Shown: in pieces, positions 7,981-17,317 of the stretch | How the letters are laid out: each line of letters starts with the position of its first letter | How positions within the stretch are numbered: the first letter of the stretch is position 1 | Assembly: GCA_900546695.1 (NCBI GenBank) | Contig: URDX01000012.1 | Location: forward strand, 1-49,394 | Reading direction: 5' to 3' | Source of the DNA: an uncultured Eubacteriales bacterium | Lineage (GTDB): Bacteria > Bacillota > Clostridia > Oscillospirales > CAG-272 | Length of the DNA stretch: 49,394 bases | The notes under the pieces: generated by a model | Told to the model about the DNA's origin: nothing | What the model saw: the letters and a program-made list of their open reading frames with translations, nothing else | The model's database searches: none | Translations under genes and position numbers: made by a program

Positions 7981-9693
7981 ATGGCAGACGAAAAGAAGCG
8001 CACCGACGGCACCTACGGTAAAAAGAAATTTCGCATAGGCGGACGTACGGGAACATCGTCGGGAGGCTTGGATAATCTCGGCGGGTCGGGTAATTTCGGC
8101 AGCTCGGGCAATTCCGCCGCATCGAACAAAGCGGGCGCACAGCATGCATCCGCTGCTCAGCATTCACCCGACGCACGCACTTCGGGCAGTCCCGATGCGC
8201 GCGGAAAAACAGGCGCACGCACTTCTGGCAGTCCCGATGCGCGCGGAAAAACAAACGCGCACGGCGGCAAGCCCGCGAGCGGAGCGGACAAACGCAAAAA
8301 GCCCGAAGGGCACGGCGGCAGGATCGACAAGGCAGCGGATAAGCGGAACGCGAGCGGAAATGCGAGCGGCAGCACGGGCGGCAGGGCATCAAGCTCCGCC
8401 GTACAGGCGACCGCCGACAGTGCCGAGCGCGAAAAGCAGAAAAAATCAGGTCTGATACGCCGCTCTCTCATCGCGACCCTTGAGCGCGAAGCGGAGCAGC
8501 AGCGCGAGGCGGCGCTTGCGGGTCTGAGTCCGTACTACATAAAAATTTCGAGCCGCTTCCGACTCGCAAAGATAATAACGGCGATAACGCTCGCCGTATT
8601 CATCGTCGTTATGCTCTCGGTTTTTCGCAGTGACATAACGCCCGAAAACATCCGATATATGATACGCGACCTCGGCGTGACTAACACGGTATACTCCAAC
8701 ACATCGAGCGTCACCATCACATACGAGTCGGATACCTCGAGCGTGTTCGGTCTGTTCCGCGAAAGCCTTGCGTTGTCGGACGGCAGCGGATTTCATCTCT
8801 ATTCGCGCGAGGGCGGAAACATCTTTTCGGAGGAGCACAGCTACGAGACACCGAGCCTTTCGGTATCGGATTCGTACGCCGTCACCTACGACCTCGGCGG
8901 CACCTCATATGCGGTTTATAATTCGCTCGGGCGAATAAGCGGAGGCACTACCGCTTATCCTATCTATATGGCGGCAGCGTCGGTCAGCGGCAGCTATGCC
9001 GTTCTCACCCGCAGCGCGGAATACCGCACCGTTGCATATATCTACGACAGCAGCGGCAAGAACACCGTACAGATATTCAAGGACAAATACGCGGTCAGCG
9101 CGGGCTTTTCGTCCGGCGGCTCGCTGTTCTATATAACCTCGATAGACGAGCGTGACGGAAGCCTGTCGGGCGAGATATCGGTCTACGACCCGCGCGGCGG
9201 AAGCACCGTCTATACCGTCGACACGGGCACGGCGGTGGTAGCCGACGCATGCTTTGACGGCAGCACGCTCACCGCGATAACCTCGCGCTCGCTGCTCCGC
9301 ATCTCGCCGTCGGGCGGAATGACGGCGGAGTACGGCTACGGCAGCTTTGTACCGTCTACATGGTGCTTCGGCGACGGCTATTCGGTCATCGGCGTGACGA
9401 GCGAGAAGGTCAGCGGTCAGAGCGACATAATTGTGCTCGGAGACACGCTCGGCGAAGAGCAGCGCGTGTCGGTCACGGGCGAGGTCAAGCGGCTGTGCAG
9501 CTCGGGCGACTATGTATACGCTCTGCTCTCAGGTTCGGTACTGCGGCTCGATGTCCGCAGCGGCGAGACGGCGGAGTACAGCTACGAGGGCAGCCCGTGC
9601 GACATACACGTCGGAAACGGAACGCTCTGGCTCTGCTACTATTCGCAGTCGACGGCGCTCAGCGAAGCCGAGGCATTCTCGGCGGGCGGCTGA
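7981..9693 (+). CDS. DUF5711-like single-pass membrane protein
   Basis: 570 residues of unknown function. Residues 1-155 are a low-complexity Gly/Ser/Ala/Lys cytoplasmic region that includes a 14-residue duplication (ARTSGSPDARGKT at 65 and 79). A charged helix (160-178) follows, then one membrane helix at 197-215 (IITAITLAVFIVVMLSVF). The extracellular remainder has repeated short beta-strand blocks (SDSYAVTYDLGG, SGSYAVLTRSAEYRT, VYDPRGG) that suggest a beta-propeller and resemble the DUF5711 family of Clostridia. RBS GGAAGGAGG. It precedes a CvpA-family gene, so an envelope role is likely but unproven. Confidence 0.65.
   Translation: MADEKKRTDGTYGKKKFRIGGRTGTSSGGLDNLGGSGNFGSSGNSAASNKAGAQHASAAQHSPDARTSGSPDARGKTGARTSGSPDARGKTNAHGGKPASGADKRKKPEGHGGRIDKAADKRNASGNASGSTGGRASSSAVQATADSAEREKQKKSGLIRRSLIATLEREAEQQREAALAGLSPYYIKISSRFRLAKIITAITLAVFIVVMLSVFRSDITPENIRYMIRDLGVTNTVYSNTSSVTITYESDTSSVFGLFRESLALSDGSGFHLYSREGGNIFSEEHSYETPSLSVSDSYAVTYDLGGTSYAVYNSLGRISGGTTAYPIYMAAASVSGSYAVLTRSAEYRTVAYIYDSSGKNTVQIFKDKYAVSAGFSSGGSLFYITSIDERDGSLSGEISVYDPRGGSTVYTVDTGTAVVADACFDGSTLTAITSRSLLRISPSGGMTAEYGYGSFVPSTWCFGDGYSVIGVTSEKVSGQSDIIVLGDTLGEEQRVSVTGEVKRLCSSGDYVYALLSGSVLRLDVRSGETAEYSYEGSPCDIHVGNGTLWLCYYSQSTALSEAEAFSAGG
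8170..8257 (+). repeat. 42-bp direct repeat inside the DUF5711-like gene
   Basis: Two nearly identical 42-bp units, starting about 8172 and 8214 (GCACGCACTTC then TGGCAG or GGGCAG, then TCCCGATGCGCGCGG). They encode the duplicated ARTSGSPDARGKT segment. In-frame expansion in a disordered region. Confidence 0.75.
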
Positions 9694-9798
9694 TGGCCGG
9701 ACGCGCGGCGAAAATCACCGGTTCCGACACCGCCTGCGGCGGATATTCGCATCCCGCACCGCACGGCGGCTCGGCGCAAAGAAAATCGGAGGAAAATC

Positions 9799-10437
9799 AT
9801 GGGTATAGTACTCGATATAATCTTTATACTGATAGTTATCCTGCCCGTAATCATAGGACTGCGGCGCGGCATGGTCGGAACGGTCATGGGCTTCATCTCC
9901 GTGGTGCTTGCCCTTATCATAGCGCGCGTGGCGGTTCCGTATGTCGAGCCGTTTGCGCAGGATAAACTCGTAGATGCCTACATTCACGAGCCGCTGGGCG
10001 AGTATGTCTCCGAGCAGCTCGAGACGGAGGGCGGCGGCACGGTCGCATCGGTCGCCGAGCTGCTCGATAAGCTCGGGCTCGCCGACCTTGATATAGACGG
10101 CGAGAGCGGAGACGAGGACTTTGAGGCTGTGGTGACATCGGCGGCGGAATCGAGAATAAGCGAGGGCATTGCCTTTCTCGGCGGCTTTTTGCTCGCGCTC
10201 ATCGTGCTGCGCATAATCACTGCGGTGCTCGAGGCGATATTCCGTCTGCCCGTGCTGCACGGCGTGAACAAGCTCGCGGGCGGTGCGCTCGGCGCGCTGA
10301 CGGGTCTCGGGCTCGGCTATGCGCTCGCATGGGTGCTGACCGTCATGCGTCCGACTATCGTGGCATTCCGCCCCGACCTGTTCGGGCAGGCGCTCGATTC
10401 CTCACATCTTCTCGCCTTTGCCGCGCGCTTCTTCTGA
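9799..10437 (+). CDS. CvpA family membrane protein
   Basis: 212 residues. An N-terminal hydrophobic helix (MGIVLDIIFILIVILPVIIG) is followed by RRGMVGTVMGFISVVLALI, the G-R-K/R-G pattern typical of CvpA/colicin V production proteins. A soluble acidic segment (about 75-110) comes next, then two more hydrophobic helices (GGFLLALIVLRIITAVLEAI and GALGALTGLGLGYALAWVL). RBS GGAGG. Function in Firmicutes is poorly defined; envelope homeostasis has been proposed for the family. Confidence 0.85.
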   Translation: MGIVLDIIFILIVILPVIIGLRRGMVGTVMGFISVVLALIIARVAVPYVEPFAQDKLVDAYIHEPLGEYVSEQLETEGGGTVASVAELLDKLGLADLDIDGESGDEDFEAVVTSAAESRISEGIAFLGGFLLALIVLRIITAVLEAIFRLPVLHGVNKLAGGALGALTGLGLGYALAWVLTVMRPTIVAFRPDLFGQALDSSHLLAFAARFF

Positions 10438-10638
10438 TGCGTCGGCGCGGGCGGCGGGTCGCATATCCGCTTTCGACAATCGGAATCCGCAGTACACATC
10501 CGCTGCCGACAGTCTGAATGTGCGGCATACCCGCCTTCGACGGGAGGCAGCGTCTCCCGCGGGCGCTGCCCCCAAAAAACGTAAACTGCGTGAAGAAAAG
10601 AAAAACCGTATTTCTGCAACATATATTAGGAGCATCAT
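10438..10638. repeat. Spacer with 33-nt imperfect repeats and a hairpin
   Basis: Two to three diverged tandem units of about 33 nt (atccgctttcgacaatcgga at about 10467, atccgctgccgacagtctga at about 10500, then a partial ccgccttcgacgg). A GGCAGCG/CGCTGCC hairpin at about 10547-10572 is followed by CCCAAAAAAC, that is, terminator-like on the minus strand. Confidence 0.55.
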
Positions 10639-13071
10639 ATGAAAATGGAACTTTGTTCGAGGTGTAAAAAGCGCATGGCGGTGGTATTTGTCACCCGCTT
10701 TGACGGCGAAAAGACGGTAAACGAGGGCATCTGTCTGCGCTGCGCAAAGGAGCTCGGAATCAAACCCGTCGAAAACATGATAGAAAAGATGGGGCTCTCC
10801 GACGAAGACCTTGACCGCATGGATACCGAGATGGAGGAGCTCATCTCTAACAGCGGTGAGGATTCGGATGAGCCGACCGACGACGAGAACATTGACGGTG
10901 ACGACGAGGGCGACGGCGACGACGGTGATAACGGTCACGCTCCCGCAGTCGACTTCCGCAAGCTGTTTGCCCCGCTCGCGAACCTTTCGGCATCGATGAG
11001 TCCGGGCGGTAACGAAAACGGGGAGGAAAAAGCGTCCGACGGCAGCGGTGTACGCACCGAGGGCGGACGGCGCGAGAAGCGCGGAAAGAAGCGCAAATAT
11101 CTGACCCTCTACTGCACCGACCTCACCGCAAAGGCACGCGAGGGCAAGCTCGACCGAGTTATCGGGCGCGACCGCGAGATAGCGCGCACCGTACAGATAC
11201 TCTGCCGCAGACAGAAGAACAACCCCTGCCTTATCGGCGAGCCCGGCGTCGGAAAGACGGCGGTAGCCGAGGCGGTTGCGCAGATGATAGCATCGCCCGA
11301 CGTACCGTGGAAGCTGCGCGGCAAGGAGGTATTTCAGCTCGACCTCACCGCGCTCGTCGCAGGAACGCAGTTTCGCGGGCAGTTCGAGAGCCGCATGAAG
11401 GGGCTCATCGACGAGATAAAGGCATGCGGAAACATCATCCTTGTCATCGACGAGGTGCACATGATTGCCGAGAGCGGCAACGCCGAGGGCGGCATGAACG
11501 CGGCAAACATACTCAAGCCCGCACTCTCCAAGGGCGAGATACAGATAATCGGCGCGACCACCCTCACCGAGTACCGCAAGTACATCGAGAAGGATTCCGC
11601 ACTCGAGCGCCGCTTCCAGCCCATCATACTCGAGGAGCCGTCTATCGAGGCCTCCGTCGAGATACTGCGCGGGATCAAGGGCTATTACGAGAGCTTTCAC
11701 GGCATAAAGATACCCGATTATACCGTTGAGCGGGCGGTCACGCTCTCCGAGCGCTACATCACCGACCGTTTCCTGCCCGACAAGGCAATAGACCTGCTCG
11801 ACGAGGCATCCTCCCATCTTGCGCTCGCATCTCCGGTAATAAAGGAGACGGAGGAGCTTGCCGCAGAGCTCGCCGCCGTACGCGCAGAGCGCGAGAAGCT
11901 CGAGTCCGAGTCGGGCGGAGAGGACCCCGCAGACGAGCAGAGATACGCCCGCATAGCCGAGTTGCGCACGCGCGAGATAGGCATGCAGGAGCGCTTTGAC
12001 CGCCTGTCTGCGGAGCGCGACTCCATCAGTCTTTCGGTCTCCGACCTTGCAGATGTGGTTGAGATATGGACCGGCATTCCCGCAAGCACCATCACCGAGC
12101 ACGAGTTCGCACGCATAGACACACTCGGCGACCGTCTGCGCGCGCACATTATCGGTCAGGACGAGGCTGTCGATGCCGTCGTCCGCGCCATCAAGCGCAA
12201 CCGCGCGGGGGTCAGCGCAAAGCGCAAGCCCGTATCCTTCATCTTTGCGGGCAGCACGGGCGTCGGAAAGACCGAGCTCGTCAAGCGGCTCGCGGAGGAT
12301 CTGTTCAACTCGCCCGAGACGCTGATACGGCTCGACATGTCCGAGTTCATGGAAAAGCATTCGGTATCCCGCATCATCGGTTCACCTCCCGGATACGTCG
12401 GCTATGACGACGCGGGTCAGCTCACCGAGAAGATACGCCGCAAGCCGTATTCGGTTATCCTTTTCGACGAGATAGAAAAGGCGCATCCCGACGTTATGAA
12501 CATCCTGCTCCAGATACTCGACGAGGGTAGGGTCTCCGACGCACACGGAAAGGTCGTTTCGTTCGAGAATACGGTTATCATCATGACAACGAATGCGGGC
12601 GCTACGATGTCCTCGAACACCCCCGGCTTCGGCGCGAGCGCGCAGGAGCAGGAAAAGGGCAGGACCGAAAAGGCGCTCGGCGAGTTCCTGCGCCCCGAGT
12701 TCATCAACCGCGTCGACGAGATAATCACCTTCCGCTCGCTCAGCAGAGAGGACTTTGTACGCATCGCGGGGCTTATGCTCGGCGAGCTGCGCGATACGCT
12801 TGCAGCGCGCGATATCAAGGTCAGCTGGACCGAGGCGGCACAGGAGTATGTCGCCGACCGCTCCTATTCACGCAAATTCGGCGCGAGAAATATGCGCCGC
12901 TATGTTCAGACGCACATCGAGGACGGCATCGCCGACGAGCTCATCCGTCGCTACGGCGAGACGGTGACCGCGGTGACCATCGACGCGCCCGGGGAGGGCG
13001 CGGAGCCCGACGCATATCCGATAATCAGGGTCATCTCTGATAAGGACGGGCTGCAAAGCGCCGACGTATGA
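10639..13071 (+). CDS. ATP-dependent Clp protease ATP-binding subunit (ClpE-like)
   Basis: AAA+ unfoldase with two ATPase modules, 810 residues. Instead of a Clp_N domain it has an N-terminal zinc finger (C6-X2-C9 and C32-X2-C35), the hallmark of ClpE, followed by a very acidic Asp/Gly/Asn linker (about 73-105). D1 has Walker A GEPGVGKTA (200-208) and Walker B IILVIDEVHM; a short middle region lies near 420-460; D2 has Walker A GSTGVGKTE (about 537) and Walker B ILFDEIEKAHPDV. A GF loop (PGFG, after TTNAGATM) sits where ClpP-binding loops occur in this family. RBS AGGAG. Its stop overlaps the next gene by 4 nt, coupling it to the pseudo-P-type ATPase. ClpE rather than ClpC is preferred because of the zinc finger. 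Confidence 0.85.
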   Translation: MKMELCSRCKKRMAVVFVTRFDGEKTVNEGICLRCAKELGIKPVENMIEKMGLSDEDLDRMDTEMEELISNSGEDSDEPTDDENIDGDDEGDGDDGDNGHAPAVDFRKLFAPLANLSASMSPGGNENGEEKASDGSGVRTEGGRREKRGKKRKYLTLYCTDLTAKAREGKLDRVIGRDREIARTVQILCRRQKNNPCLIGEPGVGKTAVAEAVAQMIASPDVPWKLRGKEVFQLDLTALVAGTQFRGQFESRMKGLIDEIKACGNIILVIDEVHMIAESGNAEGGMNAANILKPALSKGEIQIIGATTLTEYRKYIEKDSALERRFQPIILEEPSIEASVEILRGIKGYYESFHGIKIPDYTVERAVTLSERYITDRFLPDKAIDLLDEASSHLALASPVIKETEELAAELAAVRAEREKLESESGGEDPADEQRYARIAELRTREIGMQERFDRLSAERDSISLSVSDLADVVEIWTGIPASTITEHEFARIDTLGDRLRAHIIGQDEAVDAVVRAIKRNRAGVSAKRKPVSFIFAGSTGVGKTELVKRLAEDLFNSPETLIRLDMSEFMEKHSVSRIIGSPPGYVGYDDAGQLTEKIRRKPYSVILFDEIEKAHPDVMNILLQILDEGRVSDAHGKVVSFENTVIIMTTNAGATMSSNTPGFGASAQEQEKGRTEKALGEFLRPEFINRVDEIITFRSLSREDFVRIAGLMLGELRDTLAARDIKVSWTEAAQEYVADRSYSRKFGARNMRRYVQTHIEDGIADELIRRYGETVTAVTIDAPGEGAEPDAYPIIRVISDKDGLQSADV

Positions 13072-16000
13072 GCGGCAGACAGAACGATAAATGGTACGAG
13101 CTGACCCCAGAGCAGGTGGCAAATAAGTTCGGCTCGGACCCCGTTCGGGGACTTGATTCCGCAGAGGCGGAAAAGCGCTCCCGCATACTCGCCGAGCAGC
13201 GCCGTGAGGAGCAGAAGGGTAAAAAGAAGGAGGATAAGCTGCGCACCGTCGCAGACCTTACCGCCGTTCTTCTGATATTCACCGCACTGCTCGCGCACAT
13301 CTTCGACCGCGGGATAAGCTCGGCGACCGTAATTGCGCTCGTAGTGCTGAACGCCGCTGCGGCGCTTGCGGCATATCTGCGCGCACAGGGCATCCTGCGT
13401 GAGACGGGTGAGCGCGCCGAGCCGCGTGTATACACCGTCCGCTCGGATAAGGCGCGGCGGCTGCCGGGCAGTGAGATAGTTCCCGGCGACGTAATATACG
13501 TCAGTGCGGGCGACGTTATCCCCGCAGACGCACGCATTGTACAGTCGGACGGCATCACCGTCTCCGAGACCGATATCACGGGTGAGCACGGCGCGGTAAG
13601 AAAGCGCTCGGGCTTTCCCGAGACGCGCGGCGGCGCTCTCTCGCTCCGCGCACAGACGAATATGCTCTTTGCGGGCAGCGTCGTAATGAGCGGCAGCGCA
13701 CGCGCCGTCGTGTGCCGTACCGGCTCGGACACCGAGCTCTCCGTGCTGCGCGCCGAGCAGGAGGAGCAGCACAGATCGACCGCAGGCAAGGGCAAGCGGA
13801 GCGACGAGCCCGTTCTCGGCGTTTTCCGCTCCATGCGCGAATGCGGCGATGTCTGGGGGCTGTGCATGATAGCGGCGGTCTTTGTCGTCGTTGTGCTCGA
13901 CCTCATTTTCGGCAAGGGAGAGGGCAGCCTTTTCGACACCTTCATCACCGCGCTGTCACTCGCCGTTTCGAGCATGAGCTCCTACTATCTCGCCTTTTCG
14001 CACATCGTCGTTGCAAGCGGAGTCCGCAGACTCGGCGGCAGCGGCAGAGAACGTGAGACGGGCGCGCTCGTCCGCCGTGTGGACAAGCTCGATTCGATAA
14101 TCGACCTCGATACGCTCATCATCCCCCGCTCCGCGCTCATCGCGTCGGATGCGGTACATATCTCCCGCGTCGTCACCGCTGCGGGCGTCGACCGCAGAAT
14201 AGGCGAGCACGGCTTCAAGCGCCACTGCGCCGAGATAATAAAGCTCGCCGTTGTCTCGTCGGGACGCTACGGTGCAAGAAAGCTCGTATATAACAACCTC
14301 AGCGGCAATAACGTCTACTCGGGCGAGGAGGAGCTGCTTATCTCCTGCGCGACCGACCTCGGTATATACAACGCGCGGCTCGACCGCGATTTTCCGATGG
14401 CGGATCACCGCGAGGAGGGCGACGACAGCCGCTTTGACACAACGCTGTATTTCGCGGGCAGCGATTTCTGCGCCGTCTCGCGCGGCGACCCCGGAGTCAT
14501 GCTTCCACGCTGCGTCTCGCTCCGCGAGAGCGGCGGCGAGCACCGCATGACCGACGATACCCGCGCACGGCTGATACGATACGTTTCGGACGCCGTCAAG
14601 GACGGCTGCCGCGTCATTTCGGTCGCTACGCGACGCACGCAGTATACCAATCTGCGCAGGATAGCAGCATGCCAGAGCGACCTCGTTTTTGAGGGCTTCA
14701 TCGTTATCCGCGAGCCGATAATCGACGGCGCGGCAAAGTGCATCACCGACTGCCGCAAGGCGGGCATCAAGATAATAATGACCGACGACGGCAGGGGCGA
14801 CTACGGTCTCGTGCTCGCTCGCTCGCTCGATATCGTCCGCGACCCCGCCGAGGCGACAAACGGCGCCGCGCTCTCAAAGCTCAGCCCCGAGATGTTCCGC
14901 GTCAACCTGCCGCTGTACAGCTACTTTGCACGCCTCTCCCCCGCGCAGACCGAACGGCTCGTCGTCTGCCTGCGCGCGGACGGGCACCGCGTCGGCTTTG
15001 TCGCCGACAGGCTCGACTCGCTCCCCGCAATGCTTGAGAGCGATGTCGGTTATGCGCTCGAGACCACCGAGACGGGCGAGGAGCGCAATGCCCCCGTCGT
15101 CAGCGGCGACGGCAGAGCTGCCGACTCGGGTGCCGCACTGCGGTATCTCTCGGATGTTGTTCTGCTGCGCCCGCGCATCCGCAGCTACGGCGGCTTCGGC
15201 GCACTCGTCGGCTCGGTCCGCGGCGCGGTACAGACCTATCGGAATCTGCTGCGTGTCGCATTCTACCTAATTGCATCTCAGGCGGCGCGAATAACGCTTG
15301 TGCTGTGGGGCATCATCGGCGGGCGACCGCTCATGACCGCATCGCAGATACTGTTCTCGGGGCTTGTCATCGACTTTGCCGCCGTATTTTCAATCGCGCT
15401 TCAGCCGCCGTCGGTGCACGTGCTTGGTCACCGCGACGAGGTCCGCGGAAGGCTTGCAAAGCCGCTGCGCTCCTGCGTAAGATATGCCGTGCTCGGTGTT
15501 GTGTGGGCGGTCGTCGCCGCTCTCGTGCCGACGGTAATGCGCGCCCGCGGCATCGCCGTGAGCGATGAGCAGCTGCTCTCTGCGGGCTTTATCGGCTTCA
15601 TGATAACGCAGTTCGTCGCTCTGAGCGAGATAAAGCGCGAGCGCACGCTGCTCGACTTCCGCATCCGCCTCGGCGGCGCGGGAATAATGCTCGCCCTGAT
15701 CTGTACCGCACTCGTGCTGATATCGGTCACAATTGCACCGATAGGCGAGCTGTTCGGCATAATTCCCGTCTCGGGCTTCGGATTCGTTCCGATGCTGCTG
15801 ACCCCCGCCGTCATGGCGTTCGTGTTTGAGACGGATAAGCTCGTGCGGGGCGATACAGTCGTCGGCGTATGGCTGCGCACAACGCTCAGCGCCCCCTTCA
15901 CGGGCAAAAAGAAAAAGCCCGCCGACAAGACGGCAGAGCTTTCGGGCGGAGCATCCGCGGACAGGGCACACACAGGCGGAGCACTTGCAGGCAGAACATC

Positions 16001-16679
16001 CGCCGCAGCCTCCCTGCCGTCTCTCGGCGCAGAGCGCACCGCACCCGGTGTGCGTGAGCTGTTCGAGAATTTCGACCTCGAGACCTTTATCGAGGATTCC
16101 GCACGCACCGCAAACGAGCGCTCGCTCTACGAGATCAGCCGCGAAGCCAAGCGCGATGAGGCAAGACGCGCGGCAGAAGAGGCAAATGCGGAGGAAATCG
16201 ATTACTTTGACAGCGTAGGCGGCGGCAGCATGGAGTATTCCGACGCATCGGATTTCGACGGTGCGGAGCATTCCGTCACATCGGGCTCCGACCGCACGGG
16301 GCATCCTAATGCACCGAGTCCCGGCACCTATGCTCCCGATACGTCAAACCCGAGCACCGGCGTTTCCGATGCTTTGAGTACGCAGCGCGCCGCCACCGCA
16401 TCACGTCACACAACCGACGCAGCACAGAACGCACCGATAAACGGCGCCGCATCCCCTGCTGCCTCGGCGGGCGGAACACTTTCCCGCAGCACAGCGCACG
16501 GTACCCCCACCGACAACGCCGTGAGCGGCAGCTCACCGAACCCCGAGGTGCCGCGCGGCAACACCGGAAACGGCAACACCCCGAGCGGTAACACCCCGAG
16601 CGACCGCACCACCGCCGACGGGCAGGGAGAGTTCGCCATGGGAGATATCATCGACAGCATTTTCTCCGACGACGATTGA
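13068..16679 (+). CDS. P-type ATPase-like membrane protein lacking catalytic motifs
   Basis: 1203 residues with the layout of a P2-type cation ATPase: a cytosolic N-terminus like the cation-ATPase N domain (ELTPEQVANKFGSDPVRGLD), two membrane helices (65-105), an actuator-like domain retaining DITGEHG (169-175), helices near 263-281 and 289-312, a large cytosolic domain, and a C-terminal multi-helix domain. The phosphorylation site DKTGT is absent (residues 341-356 read LDSIIDLDTLIIPRSA), the M4 PEGLP motif reads SSMSSYY, TGD reads TDD, and the hinge GDGVND reads ADRLDS. It is therefore very probably an inactive relative. A disordered Gly/Ser/Thr/Asn tail of about 300 residues ends MGDIIDSIFSDDD. 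Start by ATGA overlap with the ClpE-like gene. A strong terminator follows. Confidence 0.8.
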   Translation: MSGRQNDKWYELTPEQVANKFGSDPVRGLDSAEAEKRSRILAEQRREEQKGKKKEDKLRTVADLTAVLLIFTALLAHIFDRGISSATVIALVVLNAAAALAAYLRAQGILRETGERAEPRVYTVRSDKARRLPGSEIVPGDVIYVSAGDVIPADARIVQSDGITVSETDITGEHGAVRKRSGFPETRGGALSLRAQTNMLFAGSVVMSGSARAVVCRTGSDTELSVLRAEQEEQHRSTAGKGKRSDEPVLGVFRSMRECGDVWGLCMIAAVFVVVVLDLIFGKGEGSLFDTFITALSLAVSSMSSYYLAFSHIVVASGVRRLGGSGRERETGALVRRVDKLDSIIDLDTLIIPRSALIASDAVHISRVVTAAGVDRRIGEHGFKRHCAEIIKLAVVSSGRYGARKLVYNNLSGNNVYSGEEELLISCATDLGIYNARLDRDFPMADHREEGDDSRFDTTLYFAGSDFCAVSRGDPGVMLPRCVSLRESGGEHRMTDDTRARLIRYVSDAVKDGCRVISVATRRTQYTNLRRIAACQSDLVFEGFIVIREPIIDGAAKCITDCRKAGIKIIMTDDGRGDYGLVLARSLDIVRDPAEATNGAALSKLSPEMFRVNLPLYSYFARLSPAQTERLVVCLRADGHRVGFVADRLDSLPAMLESDVGYALETTETGEERNAPVVSGDGRAADSGAALRYLSDVVLLRPRIRSYGGFGALVGSVRGAVQTYRNLLRVAFYLIASQAARITLVLWGIIGGRPLMTASQILFSGLVIDFAAVFSIALQPPSVHVLGHRDEVRGRLAKPLRSCVRYAVLGVVWAVVAALVPTVMRARGIAVSDEQLLSAGFIGFMITQFVALSEIKRERTLLDFRIRLGGAGIMLALICTALVLISVTIAPIGELFGIIPVSGFGFVPMLLTPAVMAFVFETDKLVRGDTVVGVWLRTTLSAPFTGKKKKPADKTAELSGGASADRAHTGGALAGRTSAAASLPSLGAERTAPGVRELFENFDLETFIEDSARTANERSLYEISREAKRDEARRAAEEANAEEIDYFDSVGGGSMEYSDASDFDGAEHSVTSGSDRTGHPNAPSPGTYAPDTSNPSTGVSDALSTQRAATASRHTTDAAQNAPINGAASPAASAGGTLSRSTAHGTPTDNAVSGSSPNPEVPRGNTGNGNTPSGNTPSDRTTADGQGEFAMGDIIDSIFSDDD

Positions 16680-16749
16680 CCCGCTCAATACGTCAAAAAT
16701 AACAAAACCTCGAATGGCCCCATCTCGGGTGACTCCTTCGACAGACCGA

Positions 16750-16784
16750 AGCCTTCCCCTGCGCGGGGAAGGCTCTTTTCTTCT
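16750..16784 (+). terminator. Intrinsic terminator after the ClpE-like/pseudo-ATPase operon
   Basis: Stem AGCCTTCCCC / GGGGAAGGCT around a TGCGC loop, followed by CTTTTCTTCT. Confidence 0.85.
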
Positions 16785-16862
16785 GCGAGCAGGGCTTTCT
16801 CATACCTCCGCCGCGCACCCTGCGTTCATGCTTTATTTACAAAATAAAATTCCGAAAAACTA

Positions 16863-16891
16863 TTGCATTTTTCAATGCTTTGCGGTATAAT
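16863..16891 (+). promoter_or_regulatory. Promoter of tRNA-Glu
   Basis: TTGCAT (16863-16868), a 17-bp spacer and TATAAT (16886-16891), 19 bp before the tRNA. Confidence 0.85.
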
Positions 16892-16910
16892 AATCAAGCA
16901 TCAAACGTAA

Positions 16911-16985
16911 GGCCTGTTGGTCAAGAGGCTAAGACGCCGCCCTCTCACGGCGGAAACAGGGGTTCGATTCCCCTACGGGTCACCA
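16911..16985 (+). tRNA. tRNA-Glu (anticodon CTC)
   Basis: 75 nt including an encoded 3' CCA. The acceptor stem GGCCTGT pairs with ACGGGTC (G-U allowed); the anticodon stem CCGCC/GGCGG encloses the loop CTCTCAC with anticodon CTC; the T arm is CAGGGGTTCGATTCCCCTA with a standard GTTCGATTC loop. It stands alone between its own promoter and terminator and marks the left edge of a low-GC island, a common position for integration although no duplicated tRNA end was found. Confidence 0.95.
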
Positions 16986-16990
16986 AATAA

Positions 16991-17032
16991 ACCCTCGAGA
17001 AAATGATTTCTCGAGGGTTTTTGATTTTTTTC
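16991..17032 (+). terminator. Intrinsic terminator of tRNA-Glu
   Basis: Perfect stem ACCCTCGAGAAA / TTTCTCGAGGGT around ATGA (16991-17018), then TTTTGATTTTTTT. Confidence 0.9.
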
Positions 17033-17317
17033 GGCGATGCTCCCATAACAGCGAATCGCCCCCGTCACGCCGAATAACTTATCACACCGAACAAATATCA
17101 CAATCCTAAGAACAGTACTGCGCAGCGGCGCACTGCTGCTCTTTTTTATTGCTCTGAGCATTTGGGCTGCATTGAATTGCAAAAACACCAAAGGTCTGAA
17201 TATATGCAGATTTTGACCGCTGCTGCATAATAAACGTAATTCATTTAGCCCGACGGACACTGAAAAATACAGACGTACTTGATATAAAAAGCAGAATACG
17301 TTTAGTTTCCGCTATAT
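17033..17317. other. Low-GC gene-free stretch at the left edge of the island
   Basis: No credible gene. Composition drops in G+C compared with everything to the left. It includes a second terminator-like hairpin (listed separately). Short frames here have no recognisable motifs and may be decayed coding sequence. Confidence 0.5.
17113..17148 (+). terminator. Terminator-like hairpin
   Basis: CAGTACTGCGC (17113-17123) pairs with GCGCACTGCTG (17128-17138) with one G-U and one mismatch, followed by CTCTTTTTT. There is no plus-strand gene directly upstream other than the tRNA. Confidence 0.55.

Noticed and set aside
10402..12360. A 652-codon minus-strand frame opposite the ClpE-like gene
   Set aside because: It is a shadow frame: G+C-rich codon bias keeps the opposite strand open, while the plus frame has complete AAA+ motifs.
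15900..16679. Frameshift or separate gene at the end of the pseudo-ATPase
   Set aside because: The frame stays open without interruption, and composition changes gradually as expected for a disordered tail.
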